Shown one piece after another: positions 53,940 to 64,000 of a stretch of DNA of 64,000 bases. The notes beneath the pieces are model-generated. The model had not been told where the DNA came from. It did no database searches and saw only the letters and a program-made list of their open reading frames with translations. A program made the translations under genes and the position numbers. Source of the stretch: Ceriagrion tenellum (lineage: Eukaryota; Arthropoda; Insecta; Odonata; Coenagrionidae); NCBI GenBank assembly GCA_963169105.1, contig OY720636.1, forward strand, positions 91,184,583 to 91,248,582, in the 5' to 3' direction. Within the stretch, counting starts at the first letter, position 1. Every line of letters begins with the position of its first letter.

Positions 53940-54600
53940 ACCCTCATTTTCCTATTGTGCTTACGGGCTGACGTACTAATTTGGCAATTTTTCCATGATT
54001 TCCATCGATAACTTACCAGAAATTAGCATGCACTTGAAGAAAAAAATCTAAGGTTTTTCCGGCGTGTTGTGATGTTGAAGATTACTCGGGTTTTCCACCG
54101 GGTCAAACTCTCCATCTTGGCCGACGTTTCGATGTAGAGTAGAGAGATGGACGACTCGTCCATCGTCGTCATGCCCTGAGAGTTTGATCCTGTGTTAAAC
54201 TCGAGTGAGCTTCAACAAAGCTAGTACTTATTTCTATAATATGCATCCTCCTCATATATATTGCCTATTTATTTGAAGTAATATTCATCCGTATTCCCGA
54301 AAAAAACTATTGTAAAATCGAGTGGAATCTATTGCACTAAGCGCCAAATTTTGTTTCGAGAGTTACTTACCTTAGAGTTCAAACAGTTAATGGATATTAT
54401 TGCTTAAGTTCCGCTGATTCGTCCATAACGTCGAGCAAACCATAGGAAAGAAATGATAGTGCAGGGTTAAAAAATATGGTTGTTATTTCGGTTGTCAGGC
54501 TTCAGTTTGATGATAGACCTCTCCATCTACCTCGATGATAATGGAGGTTAAACTAACTGAATTATTCAATAGAAATAGAGACCACAAAACGGTTGACTAT
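53940..54600 (+). repeat. Dispersed repeat G, copy 1
   Basis: 54240-54600 is similar to 59150-59545 in the same orientation (AAAATCGAGTGGAATCTATT, CTCTCCATCTACCTC, AGACCACAAAA). 53940-54045 matches 59003-59105 in reverse orientation (ATGCTAATTTCT, AAGTTATCG). This copy also carries the foldback at 54073-54216. Confidence 0.7.
54073..54216. mobile_element. Foldback repeat, family F7
   Basis: Outer arms 54073-54113 and 54175-54216 are imperfect inverted repeats (GTTGAAG, ACTCGGGTTT, TCAAACTCTC). Between them the minus strand reads TGACGACGATGGACGAGTCG, TCCATC ... CATCGAAACGTC, ending in the GAAAC-GTC order of the other families but with a longer, rearranged stem II. It is absent from the second G copy, so it inserted after duplication or was lost there. 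Confidence 0.65.
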
Positions 54601-55514
54601 TGAGTTCTCGCACAGCAACATGCGTGTGTTCCCAGCCCCCAAGAATGTATCCTACAGAATTACTTAGTCATCCTAGTTGACTTTACTTGGGGATATAAAA
54701 ATAATCCCTTTGACATTGACCGCCAATGAATCACCGTAATTTCTACTTCTGATCAGATAAAATGTTGCACAAATCAACTCACGCGCGCGAATAATCTCGA
54801 GGATGGAAAAAGAGATGAAGTATGTTAGCTTTTTAAGGCATTGAAATAGTAGCATCATGAGGTGAAGGGACCTTCCTTGCATTTCAGCGTCTTTCGAGCC
54901 GAAATAATGCGCTGATAATGGCAGGTCTGGGCGTTAATTCCGGTTCTTACGTCACTGGGAGGTAGTTTCTGGTAACATTAAGGCACGCTAAGAAGCAACG
55001 CTATTCCCGTATAGTATATCGGTCGCTGAGGTTCGGGGAACTTAGTGAAGTTAGCGAATGTGTCAACCTTATGCCAATATAATCAGCGCAACGTGAAAGA
55101 CCAAAACTAGGTGCAGATTATCAATGTTGGCAGCGGTGAAGTAAACAAACAGTATCAATTCAAAAGCAAACAGTCACTACCCATACATCGTTGTTGTAAC
55201 GTTGTTAATTTGTCTATTTCCGATAAATGTTGCTTGTACACCATATCTGTAATTCTTTGTTTTCAATTCCCCTTGATATTTATCAATTTTTACTCTCCGG
55301 AAGAGAATTTCAGTCCAATGGCAAATGAAAGTAAAAGAAAACTACCCATTTGGATATGTTCTGGTTCTTACGTCATGTGGCGGTAGCTACTCGTAACGTT
55401 AAAAACGGTAAAACTGTAAAAATTTCTTTGGCACGATGCAACAATACATGCGTACCAAAGAACGGACTTACGTCGACGCGTACGCCAACGAAACTTTAAT
55501 TTGGAAGAACGCCA
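54601..55514. other. Weak internal duplication, otherwise no feature
   Basis: GGTTCTTACGTCACTGGGAG at about 54942 resembles GGTTCTTACGTCATGTGGCG at about 55363, followed in both by GTAGYTWCTSGTAACRTTAA. No gene is supported. Confidence 0.45.
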
Positions 55515-55632
55515 AACAAAGATTCGATTAAATCTCATTCATAATCATCTTTACATGTCCATGAACAGGTTTTAGGAGGAGGCGTGGTAAGTTTATAGCT
55601 GGGATTTTGTCAATTTTCCTGGGGTCTTCCGT
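55515..55632 (+). repeat. Direct repeat H, unit 1
   Basis: Shared with 55955-56068: AATCTCAYTYATMATCAT, ACAGGWTTT, GAGTAGACGTGGCAAGTTTA-like, GGGATTTT and TTTTCYKGGGG. Separation is about 440 bp. It extends an older local duplication with the 54942/55363 pair. Confidence 0.7.
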
Positions 55633-55954
55633 TCTATATAAAACCAAATTTTAGGAATGAAGGAAGCCTGTACGGAATCCCTTCAAAGCATTGTGGAAAT
55701 ACTGTGAAGTCACCCAGGTGAATATTAAAAGTCATTGTAAGCCACCCCAAAAGAAGAAAGCGTATGTTTAACATATCCACTCGCATGAACGTTACTCGAG
55801 TCCAAATTTTGATGATATCATAACAGTTGACGAATAAGGTATCGGTGTCGGCCGACTCATTTACATAACTGAGAGCATCTGACCGGTCGCCGCGGGCACG
55901 TCGTGTCGCCAGGCCTGCGCCTCCTAAAATAGACGATTTCCTCGAACGCCAGAT

Positions 55955-56068
55955 AAAGACTCGATGAAATCTCACTTATCATCATTTTACGTATCCACAA
56001 ACAGGATTTCGGAGTAGACGTGGCAAGTTTAGAGTTGGGATTTTTCCGATTTTCTGGGGGCCTAACAA
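55955..56068 (+). repeat. Direct repeat H, unit 2
   Basis: Second copy of the 55515-55632 block, about 70-75% similar by eye. Confidence 0.7.
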
Positions 56069-56932
56069 TGGTGGAAAAATATTGTTTAAATTTATTCATT
56101 ACAATAGGAAGATACCCGTTGAAATTCATCGGGTATGAAAAACATTGAGCATAATTAATATGAATACCCTGTATCGTTTACTATATAAGTGTTCTCTCAT
56201 ATACATGCTGTGCCCCTGTGAGCGCTACTTTGAGAATAGACATTGAAGAGTATACTTGTAAAATGCACTGAATTTATCGATTACCCCCCGAACCAATCTA
56301 TCATGGAGCCCTTGGGATTCTGGGCCCTTCTTATATAGATTTGTATTCTACGTGCTATCATAGGCCTGCTTGATATGTAAATGCTATAAGCATGAATATC
56401 CTTTGAAATTTTTGGGGCCCTCATTTTCAACAAACTCATTGGGCTTTCCCAATATAGACTATCAGTCCTTATAGGTTTTTATAGTACATGCTCTTCCAAA
56501 TTTCGTTCGAGTCCGTTGATGGGTTTGGAAGTACTATATTGTTCAAAGAAACGTGGTGTCAGTTTTATTGAAGTGTATTATTTTATCAGATTTATTGATT
56601 TTCTCTATTTTAATTAGCCTATTTCAATCGCGACTCCCAATCCCTTTTTCACAATTCTCACCCAGGTATAAAATCTCGCCCAGCATATTGTATCTTATCA
56701 TCAGAAATGGTGAACAGAATTTCCATATCATCCCTAATCATCCCTAAGAATTCGACCGCGATGAAATTTTATCCCACTAACAAAAGGCGATTATACTTTT
56801 GAAACACGAAAGATCTCGGATTCCATGTTATTCCCTCTCTATACCTCTGTTGGTATGTTTTTGCGCGATGGAAAAGTAAATTATCAAAATCCTTATTGCC
56901 AAATTTTTTGTGAAATTGTTTCTTTTTAATTG
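56069..56932. other. No gene seen
   Basis: Contains TATCAGTCCTTATAGGTTTT (56460), an old relative of TATCAGTCCTTCTAGGTTTT (57223), so the duplication described next probably once extended here. Confidence 0.4.
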
Positions 56933-57110
56933 GTTTCTTTGGTAACAAAGTCAAAAATATTTTTAAATGGTAAATAAAGCTTCTTGATGACCTTAGGAAT
57001 ACGATTCCTGCATGTCTCTTGTATCTCACTCAAGTAATTGTACAATGCATTTATATAAATAATTTCTATAGCACTGGTTGCCTATCAACAGTGCATGCTG
57101 GAGAAAGCTA
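56933..57110 (+). repeat. Direct repeat J, unit 1
   Basis: Repeated at 57272-57445, 339 bp downstream: AAAAATATTTTTAAATG, ATTCCTGCATG, TCTTGTAT, CAGTG-TGCATGCTGG-like blocks. Confidence 0.75.
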
Positions 57111-57271
57111 TTATTACATTATCGTGCATTAGAACACTATCGTAACTCACCGGCTGTTGAAAATGGGCCCACTTAGAAATGGCCCATGTAGGCTTTGGGC
57201 CCTTAGGCTTTCACAACAATGGCTATCAGTCCTTCTAGGTTTTAAAAATACGGTTTGATCAAATTGATTTC

Positions 57272-57445
57272 TATGGTAACGAAATCGAAAAATATTTTTA
57301 AATGCAAAATAAAACTTCTAAATTACTAAGGGAACACAATTCCTGCATGAATCTTGTATTTCGCTCAGATAGTTGTAAGATGCATTATTACAAATAATTT
57401 CTCTTTCATCGGTTGCATTCTACAGTGTAGTTTATGCTGGCAAAA
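57272..57445 (+). repeat. Direct repeat J, unit 2
   Basis: Second copy of 56933-57110. The intervening sequence has GC-rich GGGCCC motifs. Confidence 0.75.
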
Positions 57446-57487
57446 GTTTTCGTATTAGTATACATTATCGTACATGTTGGTGATATT

Positions 57488-57545
57488 CTACGACCTGCCA
57501 CACACTCTTAAGGTGGCTTACAGGGTAATATGTATGGTTCTCAGA
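57488..57545 (+). repeat. LINE 3' tail fragment (family B-like)
   Basis: CCTGCCACACACTCTTAAGG, then TGGCTTACAGGGTAATATGT, matches the terminal hairpin block of family B. No coding part is present. Confidence 0.65.
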
Positions 57546-58314
57546 AACGCCGTTGGAGTAGCTATCTTTTTTTTGTGTAAAATATTGTTCTTCATGAACG
57601 TAAGAATTTGCGATGTTTTTTTCGCGGTCGGCACGAAGTTTCCTTCCTCTTGGCTAGTCGTTTAATGTCTTCCGGTCGAGCAAAACTCTAGACTTAACGT
57701 TGGCGGAGTGGCGTATGAGACCTAGGTCATCGATTGTGAACACGCATATCGTTACACGCTTGAATTTTTACTTCTCGGCCAAGGACGTCAACCCGCAGAT
57801 GCCGCACCGTTGGGCGAAGTCAAGGAATGCGGCTTTGCGCACAACCAGGCGTGACCTGCCGTATGCACTTTGGTTAATTGTGTGTTGGTGATTTTTAAGC
57901 GGCGAGGTGTTATTTTGGCCTGCTTATGTTATCTGGGTAGCCTTATTTCTCTCCCGAGCGATCTTGGAAACCTTTCCATTCACATTATCAGATTTGCCAT
58001 TACATTTTACAATATCTCGTAGGAATAACTATAACCATTTAGATCTATGGAGAGGGCATGACGGCACTAAACCGTTGCCTGACAACCGAAATAACTAACA
58101 TATTGGTTATTCCTATTCTTTCCTTACTTTCCTTTGGATATCGCGACAGAAGGGACAAATTGGGGGATAAATAACAAGGATATCTTTTCCACCATCTGTT
58201 TGAAATTTAAGTCAAGTAACTCTTGAAACACATATTGGCTACTTATTGCTGTTGATTCTACTCGAAATTATCATAGTTTCACGTTCAAATCACGTTCTTA
58301 TTTAAGCATATGGA
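57546..58314. other. No supported gene
   Basis: A patch at 57700-57900 is less AT-rich, and a frame there reads TLEFLLLGQGRQPADAAPLG, but it has no splice-supported ends and overlaps another open frame. Confidence 0.3.
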
Positions 58315-58585
58315 GTAACTTAAATAAAACTTTGTATACTCCACTATAGGTTTAATAACACCATCCGGGTTTCGATACTTCGTGTCATCTTCAGGTCTGA
58401 AGACCTGAAGATGAAGATGACACGATTGTATACTCCACTATAGGTTTAATAACAAGACCCGTGATTCGACACTTCGTGTCATCTTCAGGTCTGAAGACCT
58501 GCAGATGAATATGACACGAAGTGTCGAAACCCGGGTCGTGTTATTAAACCTATAGTGGAGTATACAAAGTTTTATTTAAGTTACT
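58315..58585. mobile_element. Multiply folded repeat, family F1, copy b
   Basis: Three hammerhead-like cores: minus at 58362-58394 and 58456-58488, plus at 58499-58537 (the last with an insertion in the CTGA box). Each sits with the ACTATAGGTTTAATAACA arm. Two short palindromes (TCAGGTCTGAAGACCTG) mark the turn points. The outer ends are the same ACTTAAATAAAACTTTGTAT as at 13719, and the right flank continues identically into the ATG at 58586. Confidence 0.85.
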
Positions 58586-58633
58586 ATGAATTACTTCCAC
58601 AAAGTCAAGCCTGGAACCATTTCCTTTGTAAGC
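58586..58633 (+). other. Conserved short reading-frame start after F1 copy b
   Basis: MNYFHKVKPGTISFVS differs from the copy at 14749 by few residues. The frame stays open to 58795 without a recognised domain. Confidence 0.45.
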
Positions 58634-59002
58634 ATATGGAATAATATTTGTAAATTGTTATTACGATTATTTTTCTTTTCTGATTTTTGTATCCATTTTT
58701 ATTCATCTGATTTTTGTATTTCAGTGTCGTGGCTGATTAATAATACGTTTCGTTGTCGTAAACGCGACAATTGTTTTCATTGTCTTTGCCCCTAGCCGAT
58801 TTAGTCACCACAGTTTTGCGTATTTTTTTTGTATTTGTGTTTTGTATTAGTTGCCCCATGGTGGCATGTATTTTGAATTTCTGTCTCAAGGGATTTTGTT
58901 CCCAGGACAATAAAGTTGTTTCTGTTCTAGATTCCCATGTGAATGCCGATTATTATTAATGTAAATAAATAAAAGTATATGCTTGGAGAATCCATGCTTG
59001 AG
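58634..59002. other. AT-rich, no gene
   Basis: Open frames 58586-58795 and 58771-58959 are Phe/Cys-rich and look like chance. An AATAAATAAAAGTATA tract near 58963-58978 could be an old element terminus. Confidence 0.35.
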
Positions 59003-59560
59003 AAGCAAATGTATGCTAATTTCTAGCAAGTTATCGTTGGAAAACATCGTAAAACTGTGACATTAGCGCGTCAGCACGGAAATGCAAAAGGAAAATCGGG
59101 GTAAAGAAAGATATAGTTTTTTTTACTAGAAATCAACACGCATTCACTTCTAAACTATGGATTCTCCGTATTTCTTATATATTTAAATCAATGATTATCC
59201 GCATTCCCAGAGAAAACGATGGTTTAATCGAGTAGACTCCATAGAACTTAGTAACTAATGCATGTTTTAAGTCTTACTTGCTCTTAAATTTCAAAGACAT
59301 GGTTGATACTGTTGCTTTACGTCCGCTAATGTGTCCACTCTTTTGTGCGATCCAAAGAAAAGCATGGAAAGAGCAGGGATAACCAGTGTGGCTGTTTATT
59401 CGCTTGTTAGTTTACAGCTTGATGACGCAATGCACTCTCCATCTACCTCAATGGTTGAGACCCAGTATTCTGACAATGACGGAATCTTGATTTGATCCCA
59501 TGTCATAGCTCATTCATAGCTATTACTCAGCAGAGGACCACAAAATTCTTACATTACAAT
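59003..59560 (+). repeat. Dispersed repeat G, copy 2
   Basis: Counterpart of 53940-54600. Its first ~100 bp are inverted relative to copy 1, and the inverted piece is bracketed by GGAGAATCCAT (58985-58995) and its complement (59157-59167). Confidence 0.7.
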
Positions 59561-60489
59561 CTTCTTTTACTCTACAGCCAGAGAAATCTGGAGGACCAAA
59601 AGCATTAACGTGAGCACCAGTAACACAAACATTATGCCTTTGTTTTTAATGGGTTGACTCTATTTGGGTTTCGGGGCTGAAATTAATAATTTCTTGCTCC
59701 ATAAAGACAGGATTCCAAGCAAAAAACCTCATTTTACTGTTCACCAGAGTGAAGCATTCTAGGAACGTAAAGGGTTTAGGGTTCACCAGAGTGAACAGTT
59801 AAAGAACAATAAATGAACATTAATAGAACACACTGAGAAATTCGGCAAAAACTGTGAACATAAAAGAACATGAAAATAACATTAAAAGAGCAGCGGAACA
59901 CAAAATGAACATAAAAAGAACACTGAATGAACACTTTTTTCTGCTAGGGAGCCTTATCACCTAACATACCATAACTGCTCGACTTTCTCATTCTTCGCTG
60001 TGACCACTCATCTGATTCGGTGACGTGATGGACATGACTTATCAATTGATCTAGTTTTAATCTAGCCTCACTTTATGCGAGTTCTTCGGAGAGTGCTGGT
60101 ATTTAACAGCCACTTGCGAGGAAGTTGATGTGGCGTTTATGTGCTACTTAAAGTTGCCTAACAGCTCACGTTTCAGACGTCAGTGAGGGTGGATTTCCCG
60201 CGAGTGACGGGATAAAAATACCGTGAACGTCTTATCTCTGCCAATCTTTGACTTCTTGATTCTCAACGATGCATCAGTTAGCAGCCACACCTTCTGTATC
60301 TAATCCCGATTCAGCAGTCAACGCGCTGCTTCTCCTGCAAACATCTTAAATCTTTCATTTCGTCCTCTTCCACATCTGAACCTTTGACATGTTTATTGCC
60401 TGAAAACTCAAACCAATTAATGGGTAAACCATCATGCATGAACGCAAGGAAAAGGAAATAGTGGGAGGTTTGATTATTTTTTGGAATAT
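59561..60489. other. AGAACA-rich patch (59725-59945), otherwise no feature
   Basis: At 59725-59945 the words GAACA and AGAACA recur more than ten times in a purine-rich strand. TTCACCAGAGTGAA, itself an inverted repeat, occurs twice (about 59741 and 59783). No coding evidence. Confidence 0.5.
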
Positions 60490-60955
60490 GTATGTTTGAC
60501 GAAGAGGCTGGTGAAGAAATTGATATGGAGCATGGCGTTGTGTAGGGTAGAAACGTGGCCCCTCAGAAAGGACGAGAAAAGGCTGCAGGAATTTGAGATG
60601 TGGCTGTGGAGAAGGATGGAGAAGGTGAGGTGGACGGAGAGGAAGACTAATGAGGAATTGCTTGGGATGGTGGGCGAGGAAAGGAAACTTTTGAATGAAA
60701 TTCGAGATCGGCAGAGTAGGTGGCTGGAGGATTTAATAAAGGGTGATGGGTTGCTGAAGAGTGTGATAGAGGGAAGGATGTTGGGCCAGAGGGAAAGAGA
60801 AGGAACGAGAATAGGTTTTATGGACTGGATGAAGAAGGGTAGATCGTATGCTGAGGCGAAAAAGGATATACTACAGCGAGATAGGACACTTAAAGTGTAG
60901 AGAACTGGGAGGAGATTCTCTGACATTCAACAAAACCTACCTTAACCGGTAGAAT
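60490..60955 (+). pseudogene. Non-LTR retrotransposon 3' end (family A, copy 7, best preserved)
   Basis: The frame 60481-60900 reads LTKRLVKKLIWSMALCRVET, FEMWLWRRMEKVRWTERKTN, EERKLLNEIRDRQSRWLEDL, KGDGLLKSVIEGRMLG and GRSYAEAKKDILQRD. It is followed by the complete 3' UTR ending AACCTACCTTAACCGGTAGA (60938-60957). It is uninterrupted for about 135 codons, so it is the youngest family A copy here, but it is 5' truncated just before the thumb. Confidence 0.9.
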
Positions 60956-61518
60956 ACTTTTTTATGTATCTGAACGATCGGTAGTATTCAGTTATCCAGC
61001 ATATATTCCCTTTTAAGCTATTCCTTGCATTGACGCGTAATGACATCGATTCTAGGTATAGACTGGATCCCTTGGGTCTACGTTAAAAATAGGTATCACC
61101 TAACCTAAAATCCTTAAGTTTATTTTTGCGAACATGATTAGCAATTAAGAAGTTTGATTCAGAAAACGTTCAATCGAATTAAACCTTCTTTTAATTCTCA
61201 TTGAAAATTGCGGCCGTGTTCGGAAACATTGCAAGAGACGCAGAATTAAGAATAATCCGTCTTTAGCATCGATGTGGGAGTGCTGAGTTGAAAACGCAAT
61301 CCTGTAAATTATAACTATATTTAAATTTAACTTTTGCTACACCTTTTACTTCAATTAAATTATTTGCAATTTAGGTAATATGGCTATGGACTACCAAAAA
61401 CTTACTGTCTTATTTGTCTTTAAAATTATGTTTACGTTATGGCAAGAAAATTGCTTTTTTTGGATTAAATCTTTAAAGAAAAGAACTTTGGTTGAATTTA
61501 TTTACGCATTAGCTCACT
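60956..61518. other. No feature seen
   Basis: AT-rich with no coding signal. Confidence 0.35.
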
Positions 61519-61725
61519 CTACAGGGCAGTTTATACCGTGCATTTTATTTTACTCGCAAACATATCATAGAATGTGGACGAAAATGAATGGAATTAAAAC
61601 AGTTTTTTATTTTCCGTGTAGTAATTCAGAAAATCTAATTTGCGCCTTTAGACGGTGCAATTGTCCTCACGAAAGAGTTCATGCATTCGTTGGCACAGTA
61701 CAATATGCCGCGTAAAGTGACCTTA
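61519..61725. mobile_element. MITE with GCC-CTTTACACGG-like termini, copy 2
   Basis: Left GGGCAGTTTATACCGTGCAT and right end ATATGCCGCGTAAAGTGACC are diverged versions of the ends at 45581-45790. The internal CATATCATAGAATGTGGACG is inverted relative to that copy. Confidence 0.65.
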
Positions 61726-62022
61726 AAGATTCTTAAATAACAGGTACATTCCTTTTTAGCTGGCGCCAGTCTCTCATATAATTTAGCTCGATGCCTCGCG
61801 GAAAATAATTGTGTCGTAATTATTCACCAATTTCTCAATTCTTACCGGTTTTATGAAATGGCTCGATTCTGTATTACTAACTCATATTAGACGTGATTTA
61901 GGTGTGGCCTAATTCTGCATCAGAATGGTTACCAACTGCGAACTTCAAGATTCAATTCGAGCATTCCTGGTGCTACGTAAAACATTTGCTTCGCTCGTAT
62001 TTTTTCACACGCGCGCGGAAAC

Positions 62023-62705
62023 TTAAGGTAGTTTTAGCAAAATATCATTTCACCTAAAAATATATATGAATTTAGTCCCCTTATAAAGAAAAGTATCTCC
62101 CCCTTCTAATGATACCAAAATACCAGCCTCTCACCGCTCTGCTTTCCGAGATATTTGCCAAAAATATCTGCCATTTCGCATGGGAAATGGTATATACGTC
62201 TATACACTCCTGAGAGACATTAAACTCTAAATCAATTAAATTGGTCAGACCCTTACCGAACTAATTTCAGAGATATTTGCCAAAAAATACTAGCCCTTTC
62301 ACATGGGAAATAGTGCGTGTATGCATACCAGAGAGACCTCATTTGAAAAATGAGGAATGTCTTACATCTAGATCTCGTCTAAAAACTACCAGTGTGTATT
62401 TTGTTTTCTCTCTGCTATTTAAAAAATTAATCATTTGATCACGGCAGTAATTTTTTTCAGAATCACAAAAAAACTTCTGGTTTGAAGGAGTTTAAATTGT
62501 ACTTGTGAAAAAATTAGTCAAGTTAAAGACTCATAGATTTATTTTTATTTGATTACTGAGAATATCAGCCGCATAAAAGTATATCATTGTACCATTAGCA
62601 TTACATTATTTACTTCATGCTTCCTATAACCGCTCTATTTAAAACGTAAAATTCGAATATGGTCTCCATCCTGACTAGGGACATATCTCGCTCAAACTAC
62701 CTCAA
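62023..62705 (+). mobile_element. MITE family M1, copy 5, with internal duplication
   Basis: It begins TTAAGGTAGTTTTAGCAAAA and ends ATCTCGCTCAAACTACCTCA. It is longer than the other copies because about 90 bp (62131-62219, GAGATATTTGCCAAAAA, CATGGGAAAT) are repeated at 62252-62342. Confidence 0.87.
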
Positions 62706-64000
62706 GTCGCTGAGGCCGATGTGTTTTTCTTTCGAAGGGAGACTAGGAAGAAATTCAATTTCGTCAATGTGTTGGAAGCGCGAGCGTTCTCTCAGAATCC
62801 CAAGGACTTCCTCGAATAAGAAATGGCTGTTCGAGACCAGGGGTCAAATGCCATGTCCTCCCATTGAATCAATGCGCCCTTTAAAACCGGTCAGAGGGAG
62901 GTGACATGGAACGGAAAACGGATGGCTGCAAATTTAAAAAAGAAGGAAATCTTTCCCCCACTGCTTACTTCCTTGTCGTACAGAGGGACTTCTGAGAATT
63001 GTCCCGAAGACTTTCGACCAATTGGTTATGTACTTACTGCGCCTGTTTCTTCAGAACGAAAATTATTCCGCGGGGGCATTAAAATTTTCAATTTTTCTCT
63101 ACTGAGAGCTGCGTATTATTATGAGATATTTTATTTACTTAATATGCAGTCCCTCATTGAGACATTTAGTTGTGGATTCGCTGTCTGTGAGACCATGTTC
63201 TTCCTCTTATCTAATTCTCTCCACCGGCCTGTATACTCCTCCCTCATTGATCTAATTTTACCGATTAGAATCAACTCTTGCAAAAACCGCTAAGTAAATG
63301 ACTACAGAAATGATTACGACTGTAAGCTTCGCCTTAAAGATTGTGGTTTTTACGTCACCGCTTATCCGTGACGGTACAATATCGCGTGAACTGTATTTGC
63401 TTTTCATTAGTAGTTTCGAGCATTTCGACACTGTTGCTAAGAATTCTGTGGATTTAGATTGAGGCAGTAATCGTCTTCACAACGATCGCATATATATAAC
63501 ACATAATACTCGGGAGAAATAAAGTGGGCGTTGTCTGCGAGGATTAAACTTTGTACAACTTTAGTAAGACCCTTCAACTTAATCGTATCACCTATTTTTT
63601 TGGCATAAATGTTTTCACTACCGCACATTTCTCTACCTTTGCTTGTTTATCTATTGTCACGCTTCCATGTCTTCTGAAAATTGGTACCCTCATCGTTTAT
63701 GAGCAAATGTGTTTTTTTTCTTATTATATTTAGTTAAATAGCGATTACTATAATCTCCTAATGAGGCAATCAATTTGGGGTATGCAAACAATTTATCCCT
63801 CTTGTTCGGGTTGTGTAAACGACGGTAAATTGTCCGTCAATCCCGAGTATGTAAATCATGCGATGATGGCGCGTTAACCTTTTAAATTTAAACGCGTAAA
63901 CCTTTAGCCATTTAAATTTTTCAATTTTCCATTCACTACGGAAATGCACAAATGATGCGGTGTATGCTGTCACGCGCACGGGCGCAAAGATTTCAACCGT
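62706..64000. other. No supported gene
   Basis: A moderately GC-rich patch at 62710-62930 and open frames at 62901-63293 and 63628-63437 show no motif or splice-supported ends. The remainder is AT-rich. Confidence 0.35.

Noticed and set aside
57700..57900. Possible exon with frame TLEFLLLGQGRQPADAAPLG
   Set aside because: It lacks convincing acceptor and donor, and another frame is open over the same bases.

Overview
This is a TE-rich, AT-rich eukaryotic window, almost certainly from an arthropod and probably an insect or another arthropod with a large genome. The evidence is intron-style splice sites (GTAAGT/GTACGT donors), no compact gene array, and a repeat content typical of arthropods: 5'-truncated non-LTR retrotransposons, a Ty3/gypsy relic with a tRNA-Leu type primer site, a mariner with long TIRs, several MITE families, a tRNA-derived SINE and hammerhead-ribozyme-like foldback repeats. 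I cannot name the species.

Host coding sequence is sparse. The best exon is 3270-3578 (+), 309 nt, with splice signals on both sides. It encodes a poly-Q/Ala-rich stretch followed by a conserved-looking charged tail. A second candidate exon at 20297-20411 (+) is C-ending in codon use and phase-compatible with the first. A CpG-rich island at about 31.37-32.37 kb contains a candidate first exon (31940-32366, +) ending at a GTACGT donor. These three may belong to one large gene running left to right, so most of the window would be introns; that is inference. On the minus strand, 52279-52392 looks like the first exon of a THAP-domain gene or transposase and ends at a GTAAGT donor.

Layout. 0.5-1.4 kb: two truncated LINEs. 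2.0 kb: an 86-bp palindrome. 2.5-3.6 kb: a duplicated intronic block and the exon. 4.2-6.7 kb: a decayed gypsy (Gag with SAP-like domain, protease, RT, RNase H, PBS, putative LTR), minus strand. 7-13 kb: LINE tails, MITEs and an A-B-A'-B' duplication. 13.7-14.8 kb: a ribozyme-bearing foldback with a nested MITE. 15.6 kb: a 73-bp minisatellite. 17-24 kb: LINE tails, the second exon, and a perfect 70-bp inverted repeat with 12-bp flanking duplication. 25-28 kb: two neighbouring MITEs and an internally deleted mariner. 28-40 kb: LINE tails, the CpG island, a TTA-flanked MITE, and a SINE inside a LINE. 40-44 kb: almost featureless. 44-64 kb: more foldbacks, LINE tails, MITEs and several local duplications.

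The most interesting signal is a set of at least seven diverged foldback families that share a hammerhead-like core (CTGANGA, hairpin, GAAA, GTC). Several also share a downstream TGTGGAA block, and three share an ATG about 50 nt after GTC that opens a similar short peptide (FH-x-V/I-x-P). This suggests a common retroelement architecture, plausibly Penelope-like, of which only the terminal part survives here.
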